From 4572-123 sp002084545 (GTDB lineage Bacteria > Desulfobacterota > Desulfobacteria > Desulfobacterales > 4572-123): a DNA stretch of 39,245 bases. Positions 16,289 through 24,964 of the stretch are shown one piece after another. The position numbers and the translations under genes are program-made. Each line of letters starts with the position of its first letter. Positions within the stretch are counted from its first letter, which is position 1. Location: the NCBI GenBank assembly GCA_029939715.1, contig JAOZSJ010000026.1, forward strand, positions 1-39,245, given 5' to 3'. Under the pieces are notes generated by a model, which saw only the letters and a program-made list of their open reading frames with translations, was not told the origin of the DNA and did not search any database.

Positions 16289-16694
16289 AAAAATCATTGT
16301 GTTTACGTGTAACTGGAATGCCTATCACGGACTGCAAGCCGCCGGCGCCGGGCGGATATCCTATGACCCCCGGGCAATTCCAATTCGCCTGACATGTATT
16401 GGACGAATCAGTACCGGAATTATTTTAAAAGCTTTTGAACAGGGAGCCATGGGGGTACTCCTGCTGGGATGCCCAAAAGATGACTGTCAATATGATTCAG
16501 GCATTCGCCTCGCGGAAAAAGCCGTACTTGAAGCAAAAAAAATACTGGCCTTGCTGGGATATTCAGAAGATCGACTCAGGCTGGATCACCTGGAGGCAGG
16601 AGAAGGAAAGGCCTTTACAGAAAAGGTGAATGAATTTGTGAAACGGCTTGATAAACTTATAGTTTATAAAAACAATGACGGGAAAACTCCATAA
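16278..16694 (+). CDS. MvhD/FlpD-like delta subunit of an Hdr complex
   Basis: This is a 138-residue protein of the methyl-viologen-reducing hydrogenase delta-subunit family (MvhD), whose members bind a [2Fe-2S] cluster and link an electron-donating partner to HdrA. Matching segments are IVFTCNWNAYHGLQAAGAG, IRLTCIGRISTGIILKAFEQGAMGVLLLGCPKDDCQY and a C-terminal helix after LDHLEAGEG. The usual pattern begins CNWCSY; here the second cysteine is Asn (residue 14), so cluster binding may be altered. The protein starts at a GTG that overlaps the previous gene by 11 bases and ends overlapping the possible start of the next, which indicates tight translational coupling and a shared complex. Confidence 0.85.
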   Translation: MENKKIIVFTCNWNAYHGLQAAGAGRISYDPRAIPIRLTCIGRISTGIILKAFEQGAMGVLLLGCPKDDCQYDSGIRLAEKAVLEAKKILALLGYSEDRLRLDHLEAGEGKAFTEKVNEFVKRLDKLIVYKNNDGKTP

Positions 16695-17850
16695 TATGAA
16701 AACCATGGTCGAAATCGTCAAAGAAAGCAAGGTCATGTTATGCCTGACCTGCGGTAAGTGCAGCTCTGTCTGCCCTATAACACGCTGGGAAAAACAGGAA
16801 TATACCAGCCCGCGGCTTCTGGTTGAAAAAGCCGTTGAGGGAAACCGGGAGACGGTTTTTCACGATCTGCTCTTCTGGACATGCCTGACCTGCGGCCAAT
16901 GCACTGATGTATGCCCCTCCAGTGTTGATTTTTGCGGGTTTATCAGGGAAATGCGATCTCTGGCCAGAGCTGAAAATCTTATGGGAACCTGTACCCATGG
17001 AAACACCATCCATACATGGTCAAAAATGATGACCGACCCGGACCTCGATCAAAACCGGCTTGGCTGGCTGGGTGATGATCAAAAAATAAGTGAAAAATCA
17101 GACACCATCTATTTTACCGGCTGCCTGCCGTATTATGATATCCTGTTCCGGGATATGAATCTGGAAGGGATAAAAATCGCCCGTTCAGCCGTAACCATAA
17201 TGAACCTGGCCGGTATCGTACCCCATGTGATGAAAAATGAACGCTGCTGCGGCCATGACCAGATATGGGAGGGGGACTTTGATTCCTTTCGCAGCCTTGC
17301 GCGTTTGAACCTGGAGAAGCTCAAGGCCACGGGGGCCAAACGGGTTGTCACCACCTGTCCTGAATGTGCATTCACCCTGAAATATGACTATCCGCGTTAT
17401 GTGGAAGACCATGGCATGGAAGTACTCCATATTTCACAACTGCTTGCGGACCTGGCTGAACAGGGCCGAATTGTTTTTAAAGACCGTGAAAAAAGACTTC
17501 CCGCCACATTCCAGGACCCCTGCCGCCTGGGCCGGTATATGGGTATATATGATGAACCGAGAGCGGTTTTGAAAAATTCGGGGTATGACCTTCTGGAGAT
17601 GAAAAAAATAAAAGTTGCATCTCTTTGCTGCGGGACAAGCTGCTGGACTGCCTGCGGCAGGGTAAATAAAAATATTCAGGCGGAAAGGCTTAAGCAGGCA
17701 AAAACCACCGGGGCCGACATGCTGGTGACTGCATGCATAAAATGCCAGATTCATTTTAAATGCGCCCAGAAGGATAAAATGCTGAAAGATGACATCGGGA
17801 TAAAAATACGTGATCTGACTACACTGGCGGAGGAGAGCCTGGAGAAATAA
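16675..17850 (+). CDS. HdrC/HdrB fusion (HdrD-like CCG-domain iron-sulfur protein)
   Basis: This 391-residue protein has the two-part architecture of heterodisulfide reductase HdrD. The N-terminal HdrC part carries two [4Fe-4S] motifs, CLTCGKCSSVCP (about 23-34) and CLTCGQCTDVCP (about 74-85). The HdrB part has two complete CCG domains. The first comprises CLPYY, ERCCGHD and TTCPECAF; the second comprises DPCRLGRY, SLCCGTSC and TACIKCQ. In methanogens such domains hold the non-cubane clusters that cleave the CoM-CoB disulfide. Bacteria lack that substrate, so a different disulfide or an electron-relay role is inferred. The ATG at 16675 lies inside the previous gene; the in-frame ATG at 16696, right after its stop, is an equally good start. 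No membrane segment. Confidence 0.85.
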   Translation: MTGKLHNMKTMVEIVKESKVMLCLTCGKCSSVCPITRWEKQEYTSPRLLVEKAVEGNRETVFHDLLFWTCLTCGQCTDVCPSSVDFCGFIREMRSLARAENLMGTCTHGNTIHTWSKMMTDPDLDQNRLGWLGDDQKISEKSDTIYFTGCLPYYDILFRDMNLEGIKIARSAVTIMNLAGIVPHVMKNERCCGHDQIWEGDFDSFRSLARLNLEKLKATGAKRVVTTCPECAFTLKYDYPRYVEDHGMEVLHISQLLADLAEQGRIVFKDREKRLPATFQDPCRLGRYMGIYDEPRAVLKNSGYDLLEMKKIKVASLCCGTSCWTACGRVNKNIQAERLKQAKTTGADMLVTACIKCQIHFKCAQKDKMLKDDIGIKIRDLTTLAEESLEK

Positions 17851-17928
17851 TCGGATGGCGGGCGGGAGCGATACCACAAGTTTTCAATATTCAATCTGGT
17901 TCCGGCTTTGCCGGTTTAGGAAAACCAT

Positions 17929-19644
17929 ATGCTGTCTGACTTAAAACAAAAAAAAATATTTGATCCGGCATTCCTTGGCAGTGTCGTTAAACAGATGGCT
18001 CAACTGCTGCATCCGGCCGGCAGCGGGGTTTACCTGTATTACTCGAATGAAAAAAAGCTGTTACCGGTCGTCGAATACAACCTGCCTGCCCGCCCCCCGG
18101 ATTCCCGGTTACTGGAACAGGTGTTTCAATCCAGACGGCTGGCCAGGAAAAGGCAAGCCGGGCATCCTTCATTGATCGCCGCACCGTTGGTCCAATTCGA
18201 TATCACACTGGGTGTTTTGATGGCGGCGGATGAAAATTCTCGTCGTCTTTTTAACGACCGGGATATCGATCTTCTACTGTCCATGGCCGACCATGTGGCT
18301 CTGGTACTCCAGCAGTCTGAACGTTTATCACGTATGACTGCACAATTCCGGGCCCTGCATGATATTGATATTGCATTATCTTCCAGCCTTGAATTAAATC
18401 GGGTCCTGGAGCTGATACTCGAAAAGGCAGTGGACCTGGTGGGTGCTGAGTCCGGGTCTTTACGCCAGATAGAGCGTGACTCCGGCAAACTGGAACTGAA
18501 GGCCCATCTGGGTTCAGGCTGGACCTCCGAAGCACTTGCATTTATACCAAAAAAAGGAATTGTCCGCTGGGTTGCCGAACACAACTGTTCATACCTTTGC
18601 CGTGATTTGAGCAAAGATCCTCAAAATATCGTACTGTTTGAGGGAATGAAATCCAGTGTGGCCGTACCCCTGCTGGTAGGACAAAAAAATGAAGCAACCG
18701 ACGATGAACTGCTGGGAGTTTTACTTCTTGAAAGCTCCGCTCTGGCAGCTTTTGATCAGCAGGACGTGGAACTTCTGGAAGCACTGGCCCAGGAAGCCGT
18801 GATTGCCATCCAGAACGCCACGCAACACCAGAAACTGCACCTGATGTACAAAAAATATGAAAAAGAGCAGGAAAAACGTGTGGCTGCTGAAAGGTGGGCG
18901 GTTATGGGACAGGCGGCCACCGCATTGGCGCATCGTATCAACAACATCATGGGAATCGTGCCTGCAAGTGCCGGGGAGATTAATAGAACACTCAAGACAG
19001 TGACGATTCCCCCTTCGGATCGTAACTGGATTAAAGAAAACCTGGAACGTATCGAACGAAACTCCAGGTTTATACTAAAATTGAGCGATGCCCTGTTCAG
19101 GCCCTTTAAAGAGACCGGTCCGCCCATCAGGTTTAACGTGAACCTGCTTTTAAACGAAGCTATTGAATCCGCCGATCTGCCCGGGGATATCCAGGTGATT
19201 AATAAGTATACGCACGATATCCCGGAAGTGGAAAGCAACTCACTTCTTGTGGATATATTTGTAGAGCTTTTCACCAATGCCCGAAAAGCAATGCAGGGCC
19301 TTAGCGTCAAGAGACTCATCATCTTGACCCGGACCGTTTCAAATGATGACGGCATATGGGTGACTGTTGAAGTTTCTGATACAGGTTGCGGAATACCGCC
19401 TGAAAAAATGGAGCATCTGTGGGGTATGTTTCAGCTCAGCCGCGGAGGGATTGGATTCGGTTTATGGTGGCTCCGCACTTTTATTGAACGCCAGGGAGGG
19501 ACCATTGAATGCAAAAGTAAACCGGATAAAGGATCAACTTTTACAGTGCGCCTGCCTGCATTATGTAATAAGTTGAAAGACAATCATTCTCAGACAGATA
19601 ACCAGGATAAAATCAAACCCGGCGGAGGGAAAAATGAAAGGTAA
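17929..19644 (+). CDS. Soluble GAF-domain sensor histidine kinase
   Basis: This 571-residue protein has no membrane segment or signal peptide, so it senses something in the cytoplasm. Two GAF-like domains are visible, about residues 10-130 (VYLYYSNEKKLLPVVEYN) and 140-305 (LHDIDIALSSSLELNRVLELIL, then SVAVPLLVG and LEALAQEAVIAIQNA). A short coiled coil leads to the phosphoacceptor region WAVMGQAATALAHRINNIMG with His335. The ATPase domain shows the N-box FVELFTNARKAM (about 450), the G1 box SDTGCGIPPEKM, and a C-terminal GGIGFGLWWLRTFIERQGGTI with KGSTFTVRLP. It overlaps the following receiver gene by 11 bases. Its position inside the oxidoreductase/Hdr cluster suggests it monitors the redox or substrate state of this pathway; the ligand is unknown. 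Confidence 0.88.
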   Translation: MLSDLKQKKIFDPAFLGSVVKQMAQLLHPAGSGVYLYYSNEKKLLPVVEYNLPARPPDSRLLEQVFQSRRLARKRQAGHPSLIAAPLVQFDITLGVLMAADENSRRLFNDRDIDLLLSMADHVALVLQQSERLSRMTAQFRALHDIDIALSSSLELNRVLELILEKAVDLVGAESGSLRQIERDSGKLELKAHLGSGWTSEALAFIPKKGIVRWVAEHNCSYLCRDLSKDPQNIVLFEGMKSSVAVPLLVGQKNEATDDELLGVLLLESSALAAFDQQDVELLEALAQEAVIAIQNATQHQKLHLMYKKYEKEQEKRVAAERWAVMGQAATALAHRINNIMGIVPASAGEINRTLKTVTIPPSDRNWIKENLERIERNSRFILKLSDALFRPFKETGPPIRFNVNLLLNEAIESADLPGDIQVINKYTHDIPEVESNSLLVDIFVELFTNARKAMQGLSVKRLIILTRTVSNDDGIWVTVEVSDTGCGIPPEKMEHLWGMFQLSRGGIGFGLWWLRTFIERQGGTIECKSKPDKGSTFTVRLPALCNKLKDNHSQTDNQDKIKPGGGKNER

Positions 19645-20104
19645 GGTTCTCATTGTAGAAGATTATGAAGACTGGCGGGACCTTTTAAGCGGTCTACTGA
19701 GAAGGGAAGGACATGTGGTGACCGCGGTGGCGACACTGGATGAAGCCCGAAAACACGTTGACCGGACCAAAGACCTGGATCTTGCGATCGTTGACATTCG
19801 CCTTGTTGAAACTGATAAAAACAATGAGGGTGGAATGCATCTGCTGGCACATATTAAAAAAAAGCAGGCGTTTACACGGGTGATCATGATTACGGGACAC
19901 GGAACCATGGAAACACAGCGAAAAGCCTTCAGGGAATTTCAGGCGTTTGATTTTTTCAGAAAAGAACAATTCGATTCAGAAGAATTCAGAAAAGGTTTCA
20001 GGGAAGCCATGGAACAGGCGATTCTTGATCGGCAGGCCTGGAAAGAAAAAAGTTATATGGATGGGCGCAAATTCGAAATGTGGCGGCGCGATAACAGGGA
20101 ATAG
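19634..20104 (+). CDS. Single-domain response regulator (receiver)
   Basis: This is a 156-residue receiver protein without a recognisable output domain. The acidic pair is in KVLIVEDYEDW (E9, D10), the phosphoacceptor is D54 in LAIVDIRLVE, the switch Thr lies in VIMITGHGTMETQ, and the conserved Lys follows in FDFFRKEQF. An unusual insertion (VETDKNNEGGMHLL) follows the phosphorylation site. A charged, Arg- and Trp-rich C-terminal tail (QAWKEKSYMDGRKFEMWRRDN) could be a contact surface but is not a known DNA-binding fold. It overlaps the kinase gene, so it is its cognate partner, and probably acts by protein-protein contact. The selenoprotein HdrA gene starts 19 bases downstream. Confidence 0.88.
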   Translation: MKGKVLIVEDYEDWRDLLSGLLRREGHVVTAVATLDEARKHVDRTKDLDLAIVDIRLVETDKNNEGGMHLLAHIKKKQAFTRVIMITGHGTMETQRKAFREFQAFDFFRKEQFDSEEFRKGFREAMEQAILDRQAWKEKSYMDGRKFEMWRRDNRE

Positions 20105-20123
20105 AAAAAAGGGGAGAAAACAA

Positions 20124-22676
20124 TTGATAAGAGAAGATTTGCGAATCGGTGTATTTGTCTGCGACTGTGGATCGAATATTGCCGGCATGGTGGATACAAA
20201 AGCGGTTCGGGAATATGCGGAGACACTGCCCCATGTGGTTTTATCCATCAGAAATAAATACACTTGTGCGGATCCCGGTCAGCAGGAAATCCAGAAATCG
20301 ATCTATGAATACAATTTGAACCGGGTGGTAGTGGCATCGTGTTCGCCGGCTTCATATGAACCCATTTTTCGGAAGTGCATTGAAGGAGCCGGACTGAACA
20401 GATATCTCCTGGAGATGGCCAACATTCGTGAGCACTGCTCGTGGGTAACCAGGGATAAGATTTTAGCAACGAAAAAAGCCAGGGACATCGTTAAGGTGGC
20501 CGTGGCACGGGCCAAATGGCTTTACCCCCAGGATGAGGAACGAATACCGGTCACGGATGCAGCCCTTGTGATCGGTGGCGGTGTGGCCGGCATCCAGGCT
20601 GCGCTGGATATTGCGGATGCGGGCCACAAGGTTTATCTAGTTGAAAAAAAACCGTCCATTGGCGGTATTATGGCCCGGCTCGATAAAGTATACCCGGATA
20701 TCGAGTGCAGTATCTGAATTCTCGGACCCAAAATGATGGATGTCGGTCGACATCCCAATATTGAGCTTCTGACCTATTCAGACATTGAGGATATCACGGG
20801 GTATGTGGGTAATTTCACGGCTTATGTTCGAAAAAAAGCAAGGTATGTAGACGAAAATGAATGCACCACCTGCGGGGATTGCGCCGCAGTCTGCCCGGTG
20901 GTGGTTCCTGATGAATTTCAAATGGGGCTGGGAAGCCGGAAAGCGATTTATATTTCATTTCCACAGGCCGTTCCATCAGCCTATATGGTGGAAGCTGAAG
21001 AATGTCTTGGGCAAAACCCCATTGCCTGCGGCCGATGTATCGAAGCCTGTGAAAAAAAATGCATCAGTTTTGATCAAAAAGACACCCTGCTTGAGCTGAA
21101 CGTGGGGGCCATTGTAGTGGCTACAGGCATGGATGTTTATGACCCAACGGCACTGAATGAATATGGATATCGTCGATTTGCAAACGTGGTCTCCAGTATG
21201 GAATTTGAACGGCTCATTTCAACCGGAGGACCCCTGGAAGGGCATCTGGGCCGACCGGGCGACCTGAAAAAGCCGGAACGTATTGCCTTTGTTCAATGCG
21301 TGGGTTCACGGACCCGGAACCCTGAAAAAGGCAATCCCTACTGTTCCAATATCTGCTGCATGAATACAATCAAGTCGGCACAATACCTCAAAGACAATTA
21401 TCCGGAAATCGATATCACGGTTTTCTACATGGATCTTCGTGCATTCGGCAAAGGATTCGAAGAGCTCCTCATGCGAAGTAAAGAAAGCGGGGTCCGGTAT
21501 ATCAGGGGACTGCCCGGTGATGTGGAGGAGATACCGGAATCCGGCAGCCTGAAGGTAATTGTTGAAAATACAACTGCAAAACGGCTGGAAAACCATGAAT
21601 TCGATATGATTGTACTGGCCGTGGGTGCCAGGCCGGCAACGGACACGGAGTCGATTCGCAGACTGGTAAGCCTTTCAAAATCACCCAACGGTTTTCTGAA
21701 AGAGGCCCACGCCAAGCTCTTACCTGTAAATACACCCACAAAGGGAGTTTTCATAGCAGGCTGCGCTGAAAGCCCCAAGGATGTACGGGAGAGTGTGACC
21801 CAGGCCGGGGCCGCGTCATCCAAGACCAGCATTCTACTTAAAAAAGAAAAGTTCTCAATCGAAGCCATTACTTCGGTACTGGATGAGGAGCTTTGCAAAA
21901 AATGCGGGCAATGTGCGGCCGTATGCCCGTTTAATGCAATTATATGGGAAAAAAAGCAGGTACCGCGGCTTGTGAGCGCCGCGTGTGTGGGATGCGGGTC
22001 TTGTGCGGCCGAATGCCGGTATGGCGCCATTAAAATGCGTCATTTTTCAGACCAGGCCATATATGCCCAGATAGACGCCATACTGGATGAAAATCCTGCC
22101 GATAAAATCGTTACATTTGCGTGTAACTGGTGCTCCTATGCCGGGGCCGACACAGCCGGCATGGCCCGCATGATTTATCCTCCCAACGCAAGAATCATAC
22201 GCACCATGTGTTCGGCGCGTGTAAATCCGGAATTTGTCTGGTATGCCTTTAAAAAAGGAGCACCGGTGGTACTTGTTTCCGGCTGTCACTATGTGGATTG
22301 TCATTATATTGATGCCAACCGAAGCACGGTCAGACGCATGGACGGCCTGTGGAACGGACTGGAGAAGGCCGGACTCCGCCCGGACAGGCTCATGCTGGAA
22401 TGGTGTTCAGCGGCCGAAGGCGGAAGGTGGCGGACCATTATGGATGAAGTTGAAAAAAAACGTCTTTCCGTGAACATGGAAGAGATTGACCGGACGGGAC
22501 CGGCCCTGGAACAGGCCAAAGTCCCGCGCCCTGTAAACCCGAAACCGACGGATGAAAAAACAAAAGCCGGGTTTACCTGTATGCGCTGTAATTATCAATG
22601 GAGGGATCTTTTTCGCACCGGAATTGAGAGAATCTGTCCGCAATGCCGTTCCAACAGCATCCGATGGATTAAATAG
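20124..22676 (+). CDS. hdrA: Selenocysteine-containing HdrA fused to MvhD and a zinc ribbon
   Basis: An 850-residue HdrA-type flavoprotein is read through an in-frame TGA (20715-20717, residue 198). HdrA proteins normally read C-x-x-C-I-L-x-P-K-M here; this one reads ECSI-U-ILGPKM, so the TGA replaces the second cysteine exactly, and both flanks are uninterrupted HdrA. A hairpin follows that fits a bacterial SECIS. Domains in order: N-terminal HdrA domain (DLRIGVFVCDCGSNIAG); FAD fold VIGGGVAGIQAALDIADAG (about 152); [4Fe-4S] motifs ECTTCGDCAAVCP (about 246) and CGRCIEACEKKC (about 302); two more at about 590-640 (CKKCGQCAAVCP, CVGCGSCAAEC); an MvhD domain with C667NWC670; and a C-terminal zinc ribbon (C819, C822, C838, C841). 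The TTG at 20124 was chosen for its GGGGAG. It is the likely flavin-based bifurcation centre of the cluster. Confidence 0.9.
20715..20755 (+). promoter_or_regulatory. Selenocysteine UGA and candidate bacterial SECIS hairpin
   Basis: The Sec codon TGA (20715-20717) is followed by a perfect 7-bp stem GGATGTC / GACATCC (20738-20744 and 20749-20755) closed by the loop GGTC. The loop begins 27 bases after the TGA, within the range known for bacterial SECIS elements. The apical GGU resembles the loop of the E. coli formate dehydrogenase element recognised by SelB. The hairpin is part of the coding sequence (MMDVGRHP). Confidence 0.75.
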
Positions 22677-22687
22677 CGCCCCTCCAC

Positions 22688-23041
22688 TTATTTACCCAAT
22701 GTTCTCCTGACAATACCGATCAGCTTATCCGGATCAAACGGCTTACTGATAAAAGCCACGGCATCTTTTACCGCATGACGCCCGGCCAGGCCGCTGATAA
22801 TAATAACCGGTGTATTTTTCAGCTCAGTCTCCCGTGAAAGGCGTCTGTAAAAACGCGGTCCCCATTCATCGGGCATCTCAAGGTCAAGAGTAATCAGATC
22901 CGGACGCTCCCGCTGCAGAACCTCAAAGGCTTCCACGCCACCTCCGGCGGAGCAGGTTTCGTACCCGTTGTCCTGTAACAAACTGACAAGATATTTAACA
23001 ATTATGGGATCATCATCAATTACCAGAATTTTTTTTGCCAT
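22688..23041 (-). CDS. Single-domain response regulator (CheY-like receiver)
   Basis: This is a 117-residue stand-alone receiver. The acidic cluster is in KKILVIDDDPIIV, the phosphoacceptor is D53 in LITLDLEMPDEWGPRF, the switch region is IIISGLAG, and the conserved Lys is in FISKPFDPDKL. No output domain. The ATG at 23039-23041 follows GAGG eight bases upstream; a longer frame to 23110 has no such support. It is on the same strand as tmcDCBA, 79 bases after tmcA, so it may be the last gene of that operon, and it converges on the selenoprotein hdrA with only 11 bases between stops. It may be a second target of the cluster's histidine kinase. Confidence 0.85.
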   Translation of the reverse strand: MAKKILVIDDDPIIVKYLVSLLQDNGYETCSAGGGVEAFEVLQRERPDLITLDLEMPDEWGPRFYRRLSRETELKNTPVIIISGLAGRHAVKDAVAFISKPFDPDKLIGIVRRTLGK

Positions 23042-23120
23042 ATCACGGCCTCGCTTTGAATTTATTAAGTCACAGGTGTCATGAAACAACCAAAAAATGG
23101 CCGAAAACACCCCAAAGCAC

Positions 23121-23507
23121 CTATTTACGGTGACACTCGCCGCACATTACCGGCCCCGCCTTTTGTTCCATATGACATCCTTTGCAGAGGGTGTGGTAGA
23201 TATTAACTACCGCCATGGGATATCCTTTGCCCTCCCCTGCATGGCATTCGGAGCACTCCATCTCCTCGGAAGATTCGTCTTCGACCAGTTCTCCATCTTC
23301 ATAAAGGTGATGACATGCAGTGCAATCATCTATTTCGGCTGTCTCATTATGTTCCTCATGCTGAAAAACCGCAGACGGCCTCATCCGTTTACCAAAGATA
23401 CTGTCGTTTACTTCCGTTACATCTTCCTGAGAGTAAACCGACAAAACTGCAACTGCCAGAATGAAAAGGACAACAGTAAAACCGGTTACAAAAAACCTTG
23501 GTTTCAT
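23121..23507 (-). CDS. tmcA: Tmc complex tetrahaem cytochrome c3 subunit (acidic type II)
   Basis: This 128-residue periplasmic cytochrome has an N-terminal hydrophobic export segment (residues 4-25) and four haem c motifs: CTACH 62-66, CSECH 85-89, CKGCH 108-112 and CGECH 122-126. The mature part is acidic (DGELVEDESSEEMECSE), matching the acidic type II c3 of Desulfovibrio. There it carries electrons from periplasmic hydrogenase and type I c3 to the membrane-bound TmcBCD. Upstream histidines in VFQHEEHNE and YHTL are candidate sixth ligands. It lies 89 bases downstream of tmcB and has a GGGGG ribosome site. Here it is the last of the four tmc genes, whereas I recall it as first in Desulfovibrio. 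Confidence 0.88.
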   Translation of the reverse strand: MKPRFFVTGFTVVLFILAVAVLSVYSQEDVTEVNDSIFGKRMRPSAVFQHEEHNETAEIDDCTACHHLYEDGELVEDESSEEMECSECHAGEGKGYPMAVVNIYHTLCKGCHMEQKAGPVMCGECHRK

Positions 23508-23596
23508 TGAGTTTTTCCCCCTTTTGATTCAAAATAAAAACCGTTGGTTATTGATTGTGTATATCCGAAATTTAACGTTTTAATACCTTTTCCGGT

Positions 23597-24931
23597 TTAC
23601 TCGGGTTTTTCCATGACCTCGTAAATGATATCGGCCAAAAACTTGAGTTCCATGCCCAATTCGTTGTGCAGGATAATATCTTCAAGCCCGCCGTGACAGT
23701 TGTGGCATGGAGCGATAACTGTTTTAGCCCCCCTTGTTTTGGCATCAAATATCTGCTTGGCCTTGACCCGATTGCCGTCGACCCGCTTGTTTTTAAAAGG
23801 CGGGCCACAGTTGATGATTCCCCCCCCGGCACTGCAGCAGAAATTATGTTCCCGGTTGGGGTACATCTCCACCACATTTTCACACAGGGCATCGGCTACA
23901 TACCGATACATTTCGTGCAGGCCCCGGCCCCGCACAATGTTGCAGGGGTCATGCAGGGTTACCGGCGGCTTGTACTTCCCGGCAACTTTGATCTTTCCGC
24001 TCTTGAGCAGTTCATAGTAAAATTCGATGGCGTGAACTATGGGAATCGGCGGCATTTTCCAACCAATGGCCCGGTTCCCCATATCGTAGACCGACCGAAA
24101 AGCATGTCCGCATTCTCCCATCACGATGCGTTTCACCTTGAGCCGCATGGCCGTTTCAAAATGGGATCGTTTCAGGCGGGCCATCATCTCGGTATCGCCT
24201 GTATACATGCACATATCGCTGTTGTCCCAACCAGGCGTGGCCGGCATGGTCCAGTTTATCCCGGCGGCGTTCATGATGATCGCGGCCTGATAGATAAGCT
24301 GGGCACGGAATTTCGGTTCCGGCCCGATAACCGAATACATGATATCGGCCCCCTCTTTCTCCAGGGGTATCCTCAGGGTTGGAATCTCATCCTGAGCCTC
24401 TTCCTCCTGCCACTGCAGGGTGTCGATCCATTCATCCTCCCTGATCCACATCTGATTGAAGGTGACGCTGTGACTGTGAGCCGTATCCTGAATGTACTGC
24501 GGCGTTACACCGAGCAGATGACAGATGCGGCGCATGAACAGCATCATATAAGCCACATCAATACCAAAGGGGCAGTACATGGCACAGCGCCGGCACACGT
24601 TACACTCGGTATAGGAAATTTCCGCCGCTTTTTTGATAAAATCGGCGGATACACGGCCCTTTTTTTTTACCACCTGGGCAATAGTCTGCTTGACCTTGCC
24701 GGCCGGTGAGTACCGCGGATCTTTATCAAAGGACAGATAAAAATGACATGCATCACTGCACAGTCCGCAGTGAACACATGTCTCAACATATGTTTTCAGC
24801 CGGGCACCGCCCTCGCTTTTCAGCATCCGGGTGATCACTTCTTCAATATGTTCGGGGGTCAGATTTTCAGCTCCTTTTTCGATCCCCTGATCAATGATCC
24901 TGCTTTTTTCACTGGTTGCAGGTTCAGCCAT
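23597..24931 (-). CDS. tmcB: Tmc complex HdrD-like CCG iron-sulfur subunit
   Basis: This 444-residue cytoplasmic subunit of the Tmc complex is homologous to HdrD. Two [4Fe-4S] motifs lie near the N-terminus: CVHCGLCSDACHFYL (about 47-58) and CNVCRRCAMYCPFGID (about 113-124). Two CCG-like regions follow. The second is complete (DPCNIVRGRG, HNFCCSAGGG, APCHNCHGG). The first is reduced: MGECGHAF is readable but the usual paired cysteines are not. It should accept electrons crossing the membrane through TmcC and pass them to a cytoplasmic acceptor. The ATG follows GGAG, and tmcC ends 33 bases upstream. The YIQDTAHSHSVTFNQMWIREDEW stretch is typical of this subfamily rather than of DsrK. Confidence 0.87.
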   Translation of the reverse strand: MAEPATSEKSRIIDQGIEKGAENLTPEHIEEVITRMLKSEGGARLKTYVETCVHCGLCSDACHFYLSFDKDPRYSPAGKVKQTIAQVVKKKGRVSADFIKKAAEISYTECNVCRRCAMYCPFGIDVAYMMLFMRRICHLLGVTPQYIQDTAHSHSVTFNQMWIREDEWIDTLQWQEEEAQDEIPTLRIPLEKEGADIMYSVIGPEPKFRAQLIYQAAIIMNAAGINWTMPATPGWDNSDMCMYTGDTEMMARLKRSHFETAMRLKVKRIVMGECGHAFRSVYDMGNRAIGWKMPPIPIVHAIEFYYELLKSGKIKVAGKYKPPVTLHDPCNIVRGRGLHEMYRYVADALCENVVEMYPNREHNFCCSAGGGIINCGPPFKNKRVDGNRVKAKQIFDAKTRGAKTVIAPCHNCHGGLEDIILHNELGMELKFLADIIYEVMEKPE

Positions 24932-24964
24932 GATTACTCCTCCTTGTTTCTCAATTTTTCCAGC

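Noticed and set aside
20124..20732. HdrA gene apparently broken by a stop codon (pseudogene).
   Set aside because: The frame is the same on both sides, the TGA sits exactly at a conserved Cys, a SECIS-like hairpin follows, and no other damage is seen; selenocysteine explains all of this.
23666..24709. 347-codon plus-strand reading frame opposite tmcB.
   Set aside because: It is antisense to a gene with clear Fe-S and CCG motifs and has no motif of its own.
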